DNA of 6,408 bases from JBAYZQ01 sp041672385 (GCA_041672385.1 JBAYZQ010000129.1:1-6408), one strand, 5' to 3'. Positions 1 to 6,319 are shown, counted from the stretch's first letter. Notes: a model not told the origin generated them from the letters alone. Translations and numbers: made by a program.

Positions 1-99
1 CTTGTTGAAACAGCTTTAAACGAATTCCAACCCGCAGTTAGAAAAGACGTAGCACGCTTTGTTGCAGAAATGTTAGTAAGGAGAGAAGAAAATGAATAG
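1..99 (+). CDS. 3' end of an unidentified upstream gene (partial)
   Basis: An open frame runs from the first base to a TAG stop at 97-99 and gives 32 C-terminal residues, LVETALNEFQ... ending ...VRREENE. It overlaps the next gene by 8 nt and carries that gene's ribosome binding site, which supports it being a real, translationally linked gene. The amphipathic pattern (ALNEFQPAVRKDVARFVAEML followed by a charged tail) resembles the last helix of many small HTH regulators, but this is too little to assign a family. In phage Mu the gene before ner is the repressor c on the opposite strand; here the neighbour is on the same strand. It could be a co-directional regulator or another early protein. 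The 5' part lies outside the window. Confidence 0.6.
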   Translation, partial: LVETALNEFQPAVRKDVARFVAEMLVRREENE

Positions 100-367
100 C
101 AGTTTAAGAAACACAAGAACTTATATCGTATTTAGGTTATCAAGACTTAATATTAGCCAAACTAAAATGGCAGAAAGAACAGGCTGTACCTTCACAGCTT
201 TAAACCAAACTATCAATGGTAAAAAAACCTATCCTTTAGTTCAACTAAAGCTAGCACAAGAGTTGGGATATAAAGATTGGCAAGCTTTAACTATGGCTGC
301 AAACAAGTTTTCAACAGATATAGAGCATATATATTTAACTCTATCCAAAACAAACAAGGAGGAATAA
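92..367 (+). CDS. Small Cro/XRE-like HTH regulator in the Ner position
   Basis: This 91-residue protein is a probable DNA-binding transcriptional regulator of the early operon. Residues about 11-66 look like a lambda-repressor/XRE helix-turn-helix. ISQTKMAERTG (21-31) is the first helix and turn, TFTALNQTINGKK (33-45) is the recognition helix with the typical NGKK end, and a following helix QLKLAQELGY closes the domain. The C-terminal 25 residues are polar and not recognised. The start is set by AAGGAG at 78-83, 8 nt before the ATG. It overlaps the upstream gene by 8 nt, and the transposase begins one base after its stop. Mu Ner (about 75 residues) sits at the same place and represses early transcription, so I infer a similar role. 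I see no clear sequence match to Ner itself, so the assignment rests on fold type and position. Confidence 0.75.
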   Translation: MNSSLRNTRTYIVFRLSRLNISQTKMAERTGCTFTALNQTINGKKTYPLVQLKLAQELGYKDWQALTMAANKFSTDIEHIYLTLSKTNKEE

Positions 368-368
368 A

Positions 369-2498
369 ATGTGGATTCTTCCTAAAAGACTTGCTGAAAT
401 AGTAGGAAAAAGCTTAAGAACAATTCAACTAATGATTAAAAAAGGACAGTTCAAAACTCGCCCAATAAATAAAAAATCAGTGGAAATTTATATTCCATCT
501 TTGCCTTCTGAATGGCAAATTCTGATTACAAAAGTTGGTGAATTTAAACAGCCGTTAAACGCTTTAACCGTACTATCTCCTCCAGCACAAATAGCAGCAA
601 TAACTAAACAATCTGATGCAGTGCTTTCAATTGGGTCAAAGTCTACCGCAAAACAGAAAAAAAGAATGCTTATAGCTCAACGAATTAAAGCCCGTCCTGC
701 TGACATTTCAAAAACCGCTTGGGTTAAATCTGTTGCTTCTTATTTTGGAATTTCACAATCCACTGTAAGACGAATTGAAGCTGAAATAAAAGACTTTGGA
801 GTGGTTGGAAAACCAAGGACCAAATCAACTTCTAGATCTTGGTCCCCTGAAGCCGTAGCTTATCTTAAAGGATACTGGGTTCAAGCAATTAAAGAAGTAG
901 GAGAATGCTCTAAAACTACTGCCTGGAAAGCCCTTCAAATAGAAGCAAAAAATCAAGGTTGGTCTTTTGGTTCTCGCTCTGCTGCTTTTAACCTTTTGGG
1001 TGAAGTAGATCATCTAATGATTGCCTATGCCCGTGGTGGAAACAGAGCATTAGATAACTATTTCTATATTTCAAGAGATGCAAATGCTCTTCAACCAATG
1101 CAAATTGTAATTGGTGATCAACATATCTTTGACTGGTGGATAGTAGATTATGAAAGCGGAATCATTAGAAGACCCGAATGTTATCTCTGGGAAGATATGT
1201 GCACGAAGTTAATATATGGAATAGCTTTTGATGAAAAATATAATTCGGGAACTGTTAAAAAAGCTCTTAAATTAGGATTGTTTAGATTTGGAGCCTTCGA
1301 TTGTACTTACAACGATAACGGTATTCCAGAATGTTCTAAAGCTATTAATTCAATTATTGACGATTTAATTTCCCTGCAGATGTCTGCTGTTGATATTTCA
1401 GAGTTATATAAAACCCCTGAAGGAAGTTACGTAGTAGTTGATGAAGATGGAGAAGTAATTGAATCAGCACGCTCCCAGGAAGAATGGAGACGGAAACATA
1501 GAAGAATATTTGCAAATGTAAAAAATGCAAAAGCTAAAGATATTGAACGTTTTTTCCGTTCTCTAGAAGTTCGACTTGATGCTAGACATCTTCCTGGACG
1601 TGTAGCAACTCCAGGAGCAAATGCAGCAGTTGACGAAGTAGAACGAGCAAGACTAATCAAGCAAAAAAATAACCATGAATTATTAACTATGGAAGAATTT
1701 GCAATGGTTGTTCTAGAAGAGTTAAAAGCTTATGAAAACACTTACCATCAATCATTAAAAATGACTCCTATGGAAAAACTTAAGCAAAAGTTTAACGCAG
1801 GTTGGAGACCAAGATATTTTGAAAGAGAAGTTGTTGATTTAATTTTTGCAGACCGAACAACTCGTAAAGTTGAAAGAGGCAGAGTAACCATTGATAACAT
1901 TTCATTTATTGGAGAAGAAATGCAAATAAGAAATGGCAAATTTGCTGATGTTGGCCTCTGGAAATTCGATGGAAACACTATTGAAGTTAGGTTTAATAAA
2001 TATGATATGTCTTATGCATATGCCGTAATTTCTGAAGGTGATATTCGTCCACTAAAGAGAGTTGAAACTGTAACGATGCTTGATGATCAAGCGATGACTG
2101 AGGCAATCGCTCTTAAACGTCGACAAATGAAAGTTGTACGTGAAGCTTTTCAAGAGTTATCAAAACCTATAGAAGGAATAATTTTAAAAAGCAAAGTAAC
2201 TCCAAAAATAATAGCGGCAGAAGAAGTTAAAAAAACTCTTCCAGAAATAGTTGATGGCAATCTAAAAGAAGAAGTAACCAAACAAATACAATCTTCTACA
2301 ATTCCAAAAGTCTTTCCATTGAAACCTCTTCACTCATCTCGAAGGGAACGGTATCAGTGGTGTTTGGACATGATTATTACAGGGAACATTCTTCCCAAAG
2401 AAGATCAACAGTTTATGGCTGGTTATGAGAAGAGTGAAGAATATGAAACAGCAAATTTTTATTGGGAAAATTATAAAAAATTAGGAGGAACAAAATGA
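369..2498 (+). CDS. MuA-type DDE transposase
   Basis: This 709-residue protein (MuA has 663) would cut the element ends and join them to target DNA. The N-terminus (residues 1-50, MWILPKRLAEIVGKSLRTIQ...) matches the MuA-type N-terminal winged helix, and residues about 95-145 form an HTH (ISQSTVRRIEAEI) of the end-binding domain. The catalytic triad is visible: D250 in VIGDQHIFDWW, D316 in YNDNG, and E393 in AKAKDIERFFRSLE, which aligns with AKPVERAFG of MuA. D250-D316 spacing (66) matches MuA (67), but D316-E393 is 77 against 56, because of an acidic then basic insert near 345-380. A beta-barrel region follows (about 485-565). KRRQMKVV (583-590) resembles the basic RRRQKQ segment of MuA domain III. 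The tail (about 655-705) resembles the MuB/ClpX-contact end of Mu-like transposases. AAGGAGG at 356-362 lies 6 nt before the ATG. Confidence 0.96.
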   Translation: MWILPKRLAEIVGKSLRTIQLMIKKGQFKTRPINKKSVEIYIPSLPSEWQILITKVGEFKQPLNALTVLSPPAQIAAITKQSDAVLSIGSKSTAKQKKRMLIAQRIKARPADISKTAWVKSVASYFGISQSTVRRIEAEIKDFGVVGKPRTKSTSRSWSPEAVAYLKGYWVQAIKEVGECSKTTAWKALQIEAKNQGWSFGSRSAAFNLLGEVDHLMIAYARGGNRALDNYFYISRDANALQPMQIVIGDQHIFDWWIVDYESGIIRRPECYLWEDMCTKLIYGIAFDEKYNSGTVKKALKLGLFRFGAFDCTYNDNGIPECSKAINSIIDDLISLQMSAVDISELYKTPEGSYVVVDEDGEVIESARSQEEWRRKHRRIFANVKNAKAKDIERFFRSLEVRLDARHLPGRVATPGANAAVDEVERARLIKQKNNHELLTMEEFAMVVLEELKAYENTYHQSLKMTPMEKLKQKFNAGWRPRYFEREVVDLIFADRTTRKVERGRVTIDNISFIGEEMQIRNGKFADVGLWKFDGNTIEVRFNKYDMSYAYAVISEGDIRPLKRVETVTMLDDQAMTEAIALKRRQMKVVREAFQELSKPIEGIILKSKVTPKIIAAEEVKKTLPEIVDGNLKEEVTKQIQSSTIPKVFPLKPLHSSRRERYQWCLDMIITGNILPKEDQQFMAGYEKSEEYETANFYWENYKKLGGTK

Positions 2499-3424
2499 AA
2501 TTAACATTAGCAGAAGCCTTAGAAAAAACAGGTTTGTCATTAAGGGATGTAGGAGATCTAGTTGGACTTAGTAAAAGTGCTATTTCTAGGATAAAAAACC
2601 ATTCTGGTTATCCAAATGAGGCCAACTGGGAAAGAGTCATAATTAAAAAAATGGTTGATCAAGGAATTCTTCCAGAAGATGTCTTGGAAAAAGAAGAAAA
2701 AGAATCTGCAGAATTAAAAGTTGATCCTGCTGCTTTTATTCCTACTCAGAATGTAATAGCAGTAAACTCTCTAGCTAATGGATTGCTAGATCCAGCAACA
2801 ACCCTTAATTCTTCAATTGGAATGGTTACAGGTTCTGCTGGATACGGAAAAACAACAGCTATTAAACACTTCGTTGTTGAAAATCCACAGGCGGTTTACA
2901 TCCTATTTATGGAAGGATATTCCCTAACGATGTTAGTAAGAAAAATAGCTCTGGAACTGACTGGATTCTCTCAGAGAACGTTCGATAGAAACTTGGCTAT
3001 TATCAAGGAAGCAACAAGCATTTATCGTCATCTAATTATTATAGATGAAGCAGACAGAATTCCTTTGAAAATTTTAGAATCCTTGAGAAATATTAATGAA
3101 TACTGTGGATCTCCTATTCTTCTGGTAGGAGAAAAAAATCTAATTGCAAAAATGGAATCACTTCCCAGATTAAGAAGTCGTGTCAGAAAGCCTGAAATTA
3201 ACTTTAGGCCAATTAACACTGTTGATGTAGCTACCTACTATCAGATAGCAGTTGGTTTAGATATTTCAGATAGTTTAGAAGTTTGTAAAACCCTCCTAAA
3301 TTGGGCAGCTAAAGACTTCAGAACTCTGGTTAACGATGCTCAGCATATAGTAACCACACTAAACACTACTTCCGTTACAGAACTAACAAAAGAGGTCCTC
3401 AATGCATACAAACCATATAGATAA
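2495..3424 (+). CDS. MuB-type AAA+ target-DNA activator ATPase
   Basis: This 309-residue protein (Mu B has 312) is the ATP-dependent DNA-binding partner of the transposase. It forms filaments on target DNA, stimulates strand transfer and gives target immunity. Residues 1-45 form an N-terminal HTH (SLRDVGDLVGLSKSAISRIKN), as in MuB. The ATPase core has Walker A GSAGYGKTT at 113-121, Walker B LIIIDEAD at 180-187, a sensor-1 type strand LLVGEKN at 209-215, and arginines at 225, 227 and 229 (RLRSRVR) where an arginine finger would be. The C-terminal helical domain (about 242-309) fits the MuB DNA- and MuA-contact domain. The start ATG overlaps the transposase stop (ATGA, 2495-2498), with AGGAGG at 2483-2488. 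That layout implies coupled translation. TnsC-type ATPases of Tn7-like elements are related, but the length, the HTH and the MuA neighbour favour MuB. Confidence 0.95.
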   Translation: MKLTLAEALEKTGLSLRDVGDLVGLSKSAISRIKNHSGYPNEANWERVIIKKMVDQGILPEDVLEKEEKESAELKVDPAAFIPTQNVIAVNSLANGLLDPATTLNSSIGMVTGSAGYGKTTAIKHFVVENPQAVYILFMEGYSLTMLVRKIALELTGFSQRTFDRNLAIIKEATSIYRHLIIIDEADRIPLKILESLRNINEYCGSPILLVGEKNLIAKMESLPRLRSRVRKPEINFRPINTVDVATYYQIAVGLDISDSLEVCKTLLNWAAKDFRTLVNDAQHIVTTLNTTSVTELTKEVLNAYKPYR

Positions 3425-3899
3425 AATAGCCCTTTCTTCAAAAGAACGTTCAATGTTATTTAACACCAAAGTTGTTTCTGTTCAAATTCAAAGATATATA
3501 GAAGCCAAACAATCCGTAACTTTAAAAAACTTAACCGATGCTTTTCCTGAAATAACAGGTAGAGAAATGTACAACAGAGTTAAAAACCTTTTTGACAGAG
3601 GCATAGTTAAAAGAGATGGCAACGTGTTTTACGCAACCTATGAAGTAGATCCAAAGGGATCTAAAAGCGACAGTGCTTGGAGAGCTGCTAGGCTTCTCTC
3701 AGCTTCAAGCTTTACTCCTGATCAGCTAGCATCGCTAGCCAATATAAATAGAGAACACTCAGCAACTCTTTGCAGAACGTGGAAGGAAGCAGGTTTCCTT
3801 GTAAAAATTGGCCAAAAAGGAAGAAGAGTTCCTATTTATAAAATGATAAGCAAAGAAGTAATAAGGCCGGTTATAAAACAGGAGCGTAAAAATGGATAG
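3402..3899 (+). CDS. Protein with two winged-helix domains, early Mu-like region
   Basis: This 165-residue protein is not a family I can name. Two winged-helix-like modules can be seen. The first is residues about 25-80: VQIQRYIEAKQ, then LKNLTDAFPEITGREMYNRVKNLFDRGIV, then a wing KRDGNVFYATYE. The second is residues about 91-148: AWRAARLLSAS, then TPDQLASLANINREHSATLCRTWKEAGFL, then a wing VKIGQKGRRVPIYKM. Both end in the usual basic beta-hairpin, so DNA binding is likely. The start lies 23 nt inside the muB-type gene, with AAGAGG at 3390-3395 six nt upstream. An internal ATG at 3453 lacks a good ribosome binding site. It overlaps the next gene by 8 nt. I infer a regulatory or DNA-architectural role in the early programme. 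Its target is unknown. Confidence 0.8.
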   Translation: MHTNHIDKIALSSKERSMLFNTKVVSVQIQRYIEAKQSVTLKNLTDAFPEITGREMYNRVKNLFDRGIVKRDGNVFYATYEVDPKGSKSDSAWRAARLLSASSFTPDQLASLANINREHSATLCRTWKEAGFLVKIGQKGRRVPIYKMISKEVIRPVIKQERKNG

Positions 3900-4368
3900 A
3901 AAGTCTTTGCTAGCAGTTATTCATATAGCAAAAAATAACTGTTTTGCATGTGAGAAATGCGGAGCTCTTACTTTTCACGAACATTGTTCATTTTGTCAGG
4001 AAAGTAAATTGAAACCTTTAACTGAAAAACAGTACAAAAAAATTATAAAAACTGTTTCTGGCAAGGAATCTTGTTCTTTGCTTTCAGATATCCAACTATC
4101 AAAAGTTATGGATGTCTTTAATAAGGCAGGTTTTAAAGAAGAACATCCCTATGTCTCCCCAAAAAAAGAGCTGTATAGGGAACGAAGAAGGGTTGTAGCC
4201 TCAATTCAAATTAGAGCTCCCGTAGTTTTAGGTGAACATTGGAAGCAACGCCTGGACGGTTTTATTCGTACCCAAGTGAACAGTGATCGCCTTGAATGGT
4301 GTGACATGAAAGAACTCCGTAAGATTTACGGATGGATAAATAGAACTGATAAATACAGTAAAAAATAG
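3892..4368 (+). CDS. GemA/gp16-like protein (DUF1018 type) with a zinc-knuckle insert
   Basis: This 158-residue protein matches the pattern of Mu gp16/GemA, a family found in early regions of transposable phages. Mu GemA is reported to alter host gene expression and DNA supercoiling. The N-terminal family helix is split: LLAVIHIAKNN (6-16) is followed by a cysteine-rich insert with C17, C20, C23, H29, H31, C32 and C35. The family pattern then resumes with LTEKQYKKIIKTVSGKESC and a helix ending in FNKAGFK. The C-terminal part (LGEHWKQRLDGFIRTQVNSDRLEWCDMKELRKIYGWINR) fits the second conserved half of the family. AGGAG at 3880-3884 lies 7 nt before the ATG, and the gene overlaps its predecessor by 8 nt. 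The C-x2-C-x8-C-x2-C spacing suggests a zinc ribbon. The family call is from recalled consensus, not from a search. Confidence 0.82.
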   Translation: MDRKSLLAVIHIAKNNCFACEKCGALTFHEHCSFCQESKLKPLTEKQYKKIIKTVSGKESCSLLSDIQLSKVMDVFNKAGFKEEHPYVSPKKELYRERRRVVASIQIRAPVVLGEHWKQRLDGFIRTQVNSDRLEWCDMKELRKIYGWINRTDKYSKK

Positions 4369-4377
4369 GAGAAAATT

Positions 4378-4992
4378 ATGAAAGAAATTGTAAATGGAAC
4401 AATCTATTACAAGGATGCAAAAGGAAATTTGATTCCAGAAGATTTTGTAAAACCTGTGGATCAATTAAGAGATGATTTGATTGAAAGGATAATCAAAAAA
4501 ACAACTGAGATTAAAGAAAACATGGAAATCACTAAAAAAGGGATTCTGGAAGATATTGAAGCTTTCATGGATATTTCAGCTGCAGAATATGGAATTAAAA
4601 TGGGAGGAAAGAAAGGGAATCTGACCCTAACTACTTTTGATGGCCAATACAAGGTTTCTTTGAAAGTGTCTGACCGCCAAAGCTTTACAGAAGGAGTTTA
4701 TTTAGGTAAAGAAATTATTGATAAATGTATAGAACGTTGGTCCAATGGAGCCAATGCCAACTTGAAGATTATCGTAAATCAAGCCTTTCAATTAAACCAA
4801 AGCGGAAAAATGGACATTGTTAAAATCTTAAGTTTGAGAAAGCTTGATATTAAAGACGAAGAATGGAAAAAGGCCATGGATATTATTTCAGATTCCATCC
4901 AAGTTGATATGACCAAAACCTATTTTCAAATTTACAAACGTAATAAAGAAGGTGTTTATCAACACGTCAATTTGAACTTTTCGGACATGTAG
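4378..4992 (+). CDS. DUF3164 family protein of Mu-like phages
   Basis: This 204-residue protein belongs to DUF3164, a family of about 200 residues that is common in early regions of Mu-like prophages and has no settled biochemical function. Family-like segments are GNLIPEDFVKPVDQLRDDL near the N-terminus, a helical stretch at about 27-66 likely to form a coiled coil, GNLTLTTFDGQYKVSL (80-95), NQAFQLNQSGKMDIVKILSLRKLDIKDEEWKKAM (134-167), and a final DSIQVDMTKTYFQIYKR (172-188). AGGAG at 4367-4371 overlaps the stop of the gemA-like gene and lies 6 nt before the ATG, so the two are probably translated together. Members are sometimes labelled 'sulfate transporter' in databases, but no membrane segment is present and that label would be wrong. 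A role in early DNA metabolism is inferred from context only. Confidence 0.88.
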   Translation: MKEIVNGTIYYKDAKGNLIPEDFVKPVDQLRDDLIERIIKKTTEIKENMEITKKGILEDIEAFMDISAAEYGIKMGGKKGNLTLTTFDGQYKVSLKVSDRQSFTEGVYLGKEIIDKCIERWSNGANANLKIIVNQAFQLNQSGKMDIVKILSLRKLDIKDEEWKKAMDIISDSIQVDMTKTYFQIYKRNKEGVYQHVNLNFSDM

Positions 4993-4993
4993 A

Positions 4994-5698
4994 ATGAATC
5001 AACCTTTTTTATTTAAAATTTCAGAAGCGCCTCAAAATAATTCAATAAAAGATGATCCAATTTTTTATTCAATTAAAGAGGTGTCTTCTCTTTTGAAGCT
5101 TTCAGAATTCCAGGTCTATTGGGCTGTTTGGAAGTACAGATTGGATGCTTTTCTGATAGCCGGTGAATGGCGGGTATCTTATCTTGCAATTTCTGAATAT
5201 CTAGAAAACTCAAGGACAATTCAAAATCAATATATTAAGTTTTGTGACGCATTAAAAGCTAGAGAACTACCTGGGGTTTTGACAGCTAAAGAATTAATAG
5301 ATAACGGTACTCCTTTGAAAGAAATTTCAAAATTTTTTCAAAAAAAAGGTGAATATGTTTCGTTCGACATAATAAAAAAAATATCTTTAAGAACTCTTCC
5401 TGTTCCATCTTGTGATGCAAAAGAAAGAGATTTTATTGATTGGTACAAACTCCAAGATTTAAGGCTTCCTTTTCAAACTTCAATCACAGAATGGGCTGAT
5501 ATTTTTAAGACTTCTCTCAGTGATTTAAAAGAAGATTTGATGTCCGATTCAACTATCGTTGACTATCCTGAGATCTTCTCTTATTTAGTAAAAAGAGAAG
5601 CTGTAAATCTTGAAGTATTTCAGAACAATAATAATAAAAAAGTTAATAATATTAAAGAAAAAGAAGAGGTCCAATTAAGCCTCTTTGAAGGACAATAA
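4994..5698 (+). CDS. HTH protein with a C-terminal beta-clamp-binding motif
   Basis: I do not recognise this 234-residue protein as a named family. Residues about 25-72 (YSIKEVSSLLKLSEFQVYWAV...GEWRVSYLAISEYLE) look like an excisionase/MerR-type HTH of the helix_turn_helix_17 kind. The middle, about 75-205, is mostly helical and unassigned. Residues 210-226 are low complexity, rich in Asn, Lys and Glu, and look like a flexible linker. The linker ends in VQLSLFEGQ, where QLSLF (227-231) is an exact match to the bacterial sliding-clamp-binding consensus QL[S/D]LF. The ATG follows the DUF3164 stop by one base with no clear Shine-Dalgarno site, so translation probably depends on re-initiation. 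There is no other Met before residue 183. I infer a DNA-binding protein that contacts the host DnaN clamp. Confidence 0.8.
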   Translation: MNQPFLFKISEAPQNNSIKDDPIFYSIKEVSSLLKLSEFQVYWAVWKYRLDAFLIAGEWRVSYLAISEYLENSRTIQNQYIKFCDALKARELPGVLTAKELIDNGTPLKEISKFFQKKGEYVSFDIIKKISLRTLPVPSCDAKERDFIDWYKLQDLRLPFQTSITEWADIFKTSLSDLKEDLMSDSTIVDYPEIFSYLVKREAVNLEVFQNNNNKKVNNIKEKEEVQLSLFEGQ

Positions 5699-5699
5699 A

Positions 5700-5852
5700 A
5701 TGGATAACATAATAGCTTTATTGATCTTTCAAATATTTATTATTTATGCTGCAGAAGTTGTAATTGTGTTGGTTGCTTTTGAAGCCTTATTAACACTTAC
5801 AATAAAAAATCTAATAGAAAGGAAACAAGATGAAAACAAAAGATGTAAATAA
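5700..5852 (+). CDS. Small single-pass membrane protein (50 aa)
   Basis: A short frame of 50 codons starts one base after the previous stop and ends 23 nt inside the DUF4406 gene. GAAGG at about 5687-5691 sits 8 nt before the ATG. Residues 4-35 are almost entirely hydrophobic (IIALLIFQIFIIYAAEVVIVLVAF...), enough for one long membrane helix. It has two glutamates inside at positions 19 and 28, and a positively charged tail (KNLIERKQDENKRCK) that would stay in the cytoplasm by the positive-inside rule. No family is recognised. Its tight fit between two genes and its own ribosome binding site support a real gene. Mu also encodes small early host-affecting proteins such as Kil, but there is no sequence reason to equate them. 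Confidence 0.6.
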   Translation: MDNIIALLIFQIFIIYAAEVVIVLVAFEALLTLTIKNLIERKQDENKRCK

Positions 5853-6195
5853 AATACTGTATTTAGCAGGACCTATTTCAAAAGATAAAGAAGCTGAGAT
5901 TAAGTTTTACAAAGCCCAGCATCAACTAAATGAAGCAGGCTTTTTAGTAATAAATCCACTTGAGATTAATCCTAAAACAACCTTCCCTGATTACGATCAA
6001 ATGAACGAAGCTGACAAGGCTCTCTCTCAACTGAAGGCAGACATTTCAATCATGCTCAAATGTTATGGAGTGGCTACTCTTCCTTTGTGTGTTCCGAGCT
6101 CAGGAATGGCTAGGGAACTTCACTTGGCATACTCGTTAGGAATGAAAGTTATGCCTTTAGAATGGTGGATAAATAAAAAGCCAAAAAGATCATAA
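5830..6195 (+). CDS. DUF4406 / nucleoside 2-deoxyribosyltransferase-like protein
   Basis: This 121-residue protein has the compact Rossmann-like fold pattern of DUF4406, related to nucleoside 2-deoxyribosyltransferases, which cleave or exchange the base of deoxynucleosides. Visible landmarks are the N-terminal strand and loop ILYLAGPISKD (9-19), FLVINPLEINP (38-48), the acidic strand start KADISIMLKCYG (69-80), and SSGMARELHLAYSLGMKVMPL (90-110). In the last, E96 sits where the catalytic glutamate of the deoxyribosyltransferases lies. It is the last gene of the operon. AAAGGAA around 5818-5824 precedes the ATG, and the first 23 nt overlap the small membrane protein gene. DUF4406 proteins are frequent in phages. 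A role in nucleotide handling during replication is plausible, but no substrate can be inferred. Confidence 0.85.
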   Translation: MKTKDVNKILYLAGPISKDKEAEIKFYKAQHQLNEAGFLVINPLEINPKTTFPDYDQMNEADKALSQLKADISIMLKCYGVATLPLCVPSSGMARELHLAYSLGMKVMPLEWWINKKPKRS

Positions 6196-6213
6196 AGAAA
6201 AAGAAAATTGTTT

Positions 6214-6245
6214 AATAGGTTAGAGCTTTCTAGCCTATTTTTTTT
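6214..6245 (+). terminator. Rho-independent terminator of the early operon
   Basis: An 11-bp stem (AATAGGTTAGA at 6214-6224 with TCTAGCCTATT at 6229-6239, one G-U wobble) closes a 4-nt loop GCTT. It is followed by an uninterrupted T run ending at 6245. It lies 18 nt after the stop of the DUF4406 gene and is the only strong terminator I see in the window, so it marks the end of the operon. Confidence 0.93.
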
Positions 6246-6267
6246 GGTTTTAAACAGCTGTTAAACC
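6246..6267. repeat. Imperfect palindrome centred on CAGCTG
   Basis: The core AACAGCTGTT (6253-6262) is a perfect 10-bp palindrome. The arms extend imperfectly to GGTTT on the left and AAACC on the right, with two unpaired bases in the left arm. It starts immediately after the terminator's T run. It could be an operator for a dimeric regulator or a secondary hairpin. A near copy, AAACAGCCGTTAAAC, occurs inside the transposase gene at 546-560. Confidence 0.5.
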
Positions 6268-6276
6268 AATAAAAAA

Positions 6277-6312
6277 GACACGATAAAACAAAAAATGACA
6301 CGAAAAGACACG
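6277..6312 (+). repeat. Three GACACG boxes spaced 20 and 10 nt apart
   Basis: GACACG occurs at 6277-6282, 6297-6302 and 6307-6312 within A-rich DNA. The spacings of 20 and 10 nt put all three on the same face of the helix. They point towards the TGTCAA boxes that follow (GACA facing TGTC). This is typical of a protein-binding array. The protein could be the transposase or an early regulator. Confidence 0.6.
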
Positions 6313-6319
6313 GAGAAAT

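Noticed and set aside
1427..1978. Open frames on the minus strand opposite the transposase gene
   Set aside because: They lie fully inside a well-supported conserved gene, have low-complexity translations and no ribosome binding sites. They mirror the codon pattern of the plus strand.
2495..3424. TnsC of a Tn7-like or CRISPR-associated transposon
   Set aside because: Length, the N-terminal HTH and the MuA-, GemA- and DUF3164-type neighbours fit MuB. No TniQ or Cas gene is present in the window.
4228..4652. Minus-strand frames opposite the gemA-like and DUF3164 genes
   Set aside because: They have no family resemblance, no start signals, and both overlap strongly supported plus-strand genes.
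4378..4992. 'Sulfate transporter' label for the DUF3164 protein
   Set aside because: The protein is soluble by composition and has no hydrophobic segment long enough to cross a membrane.
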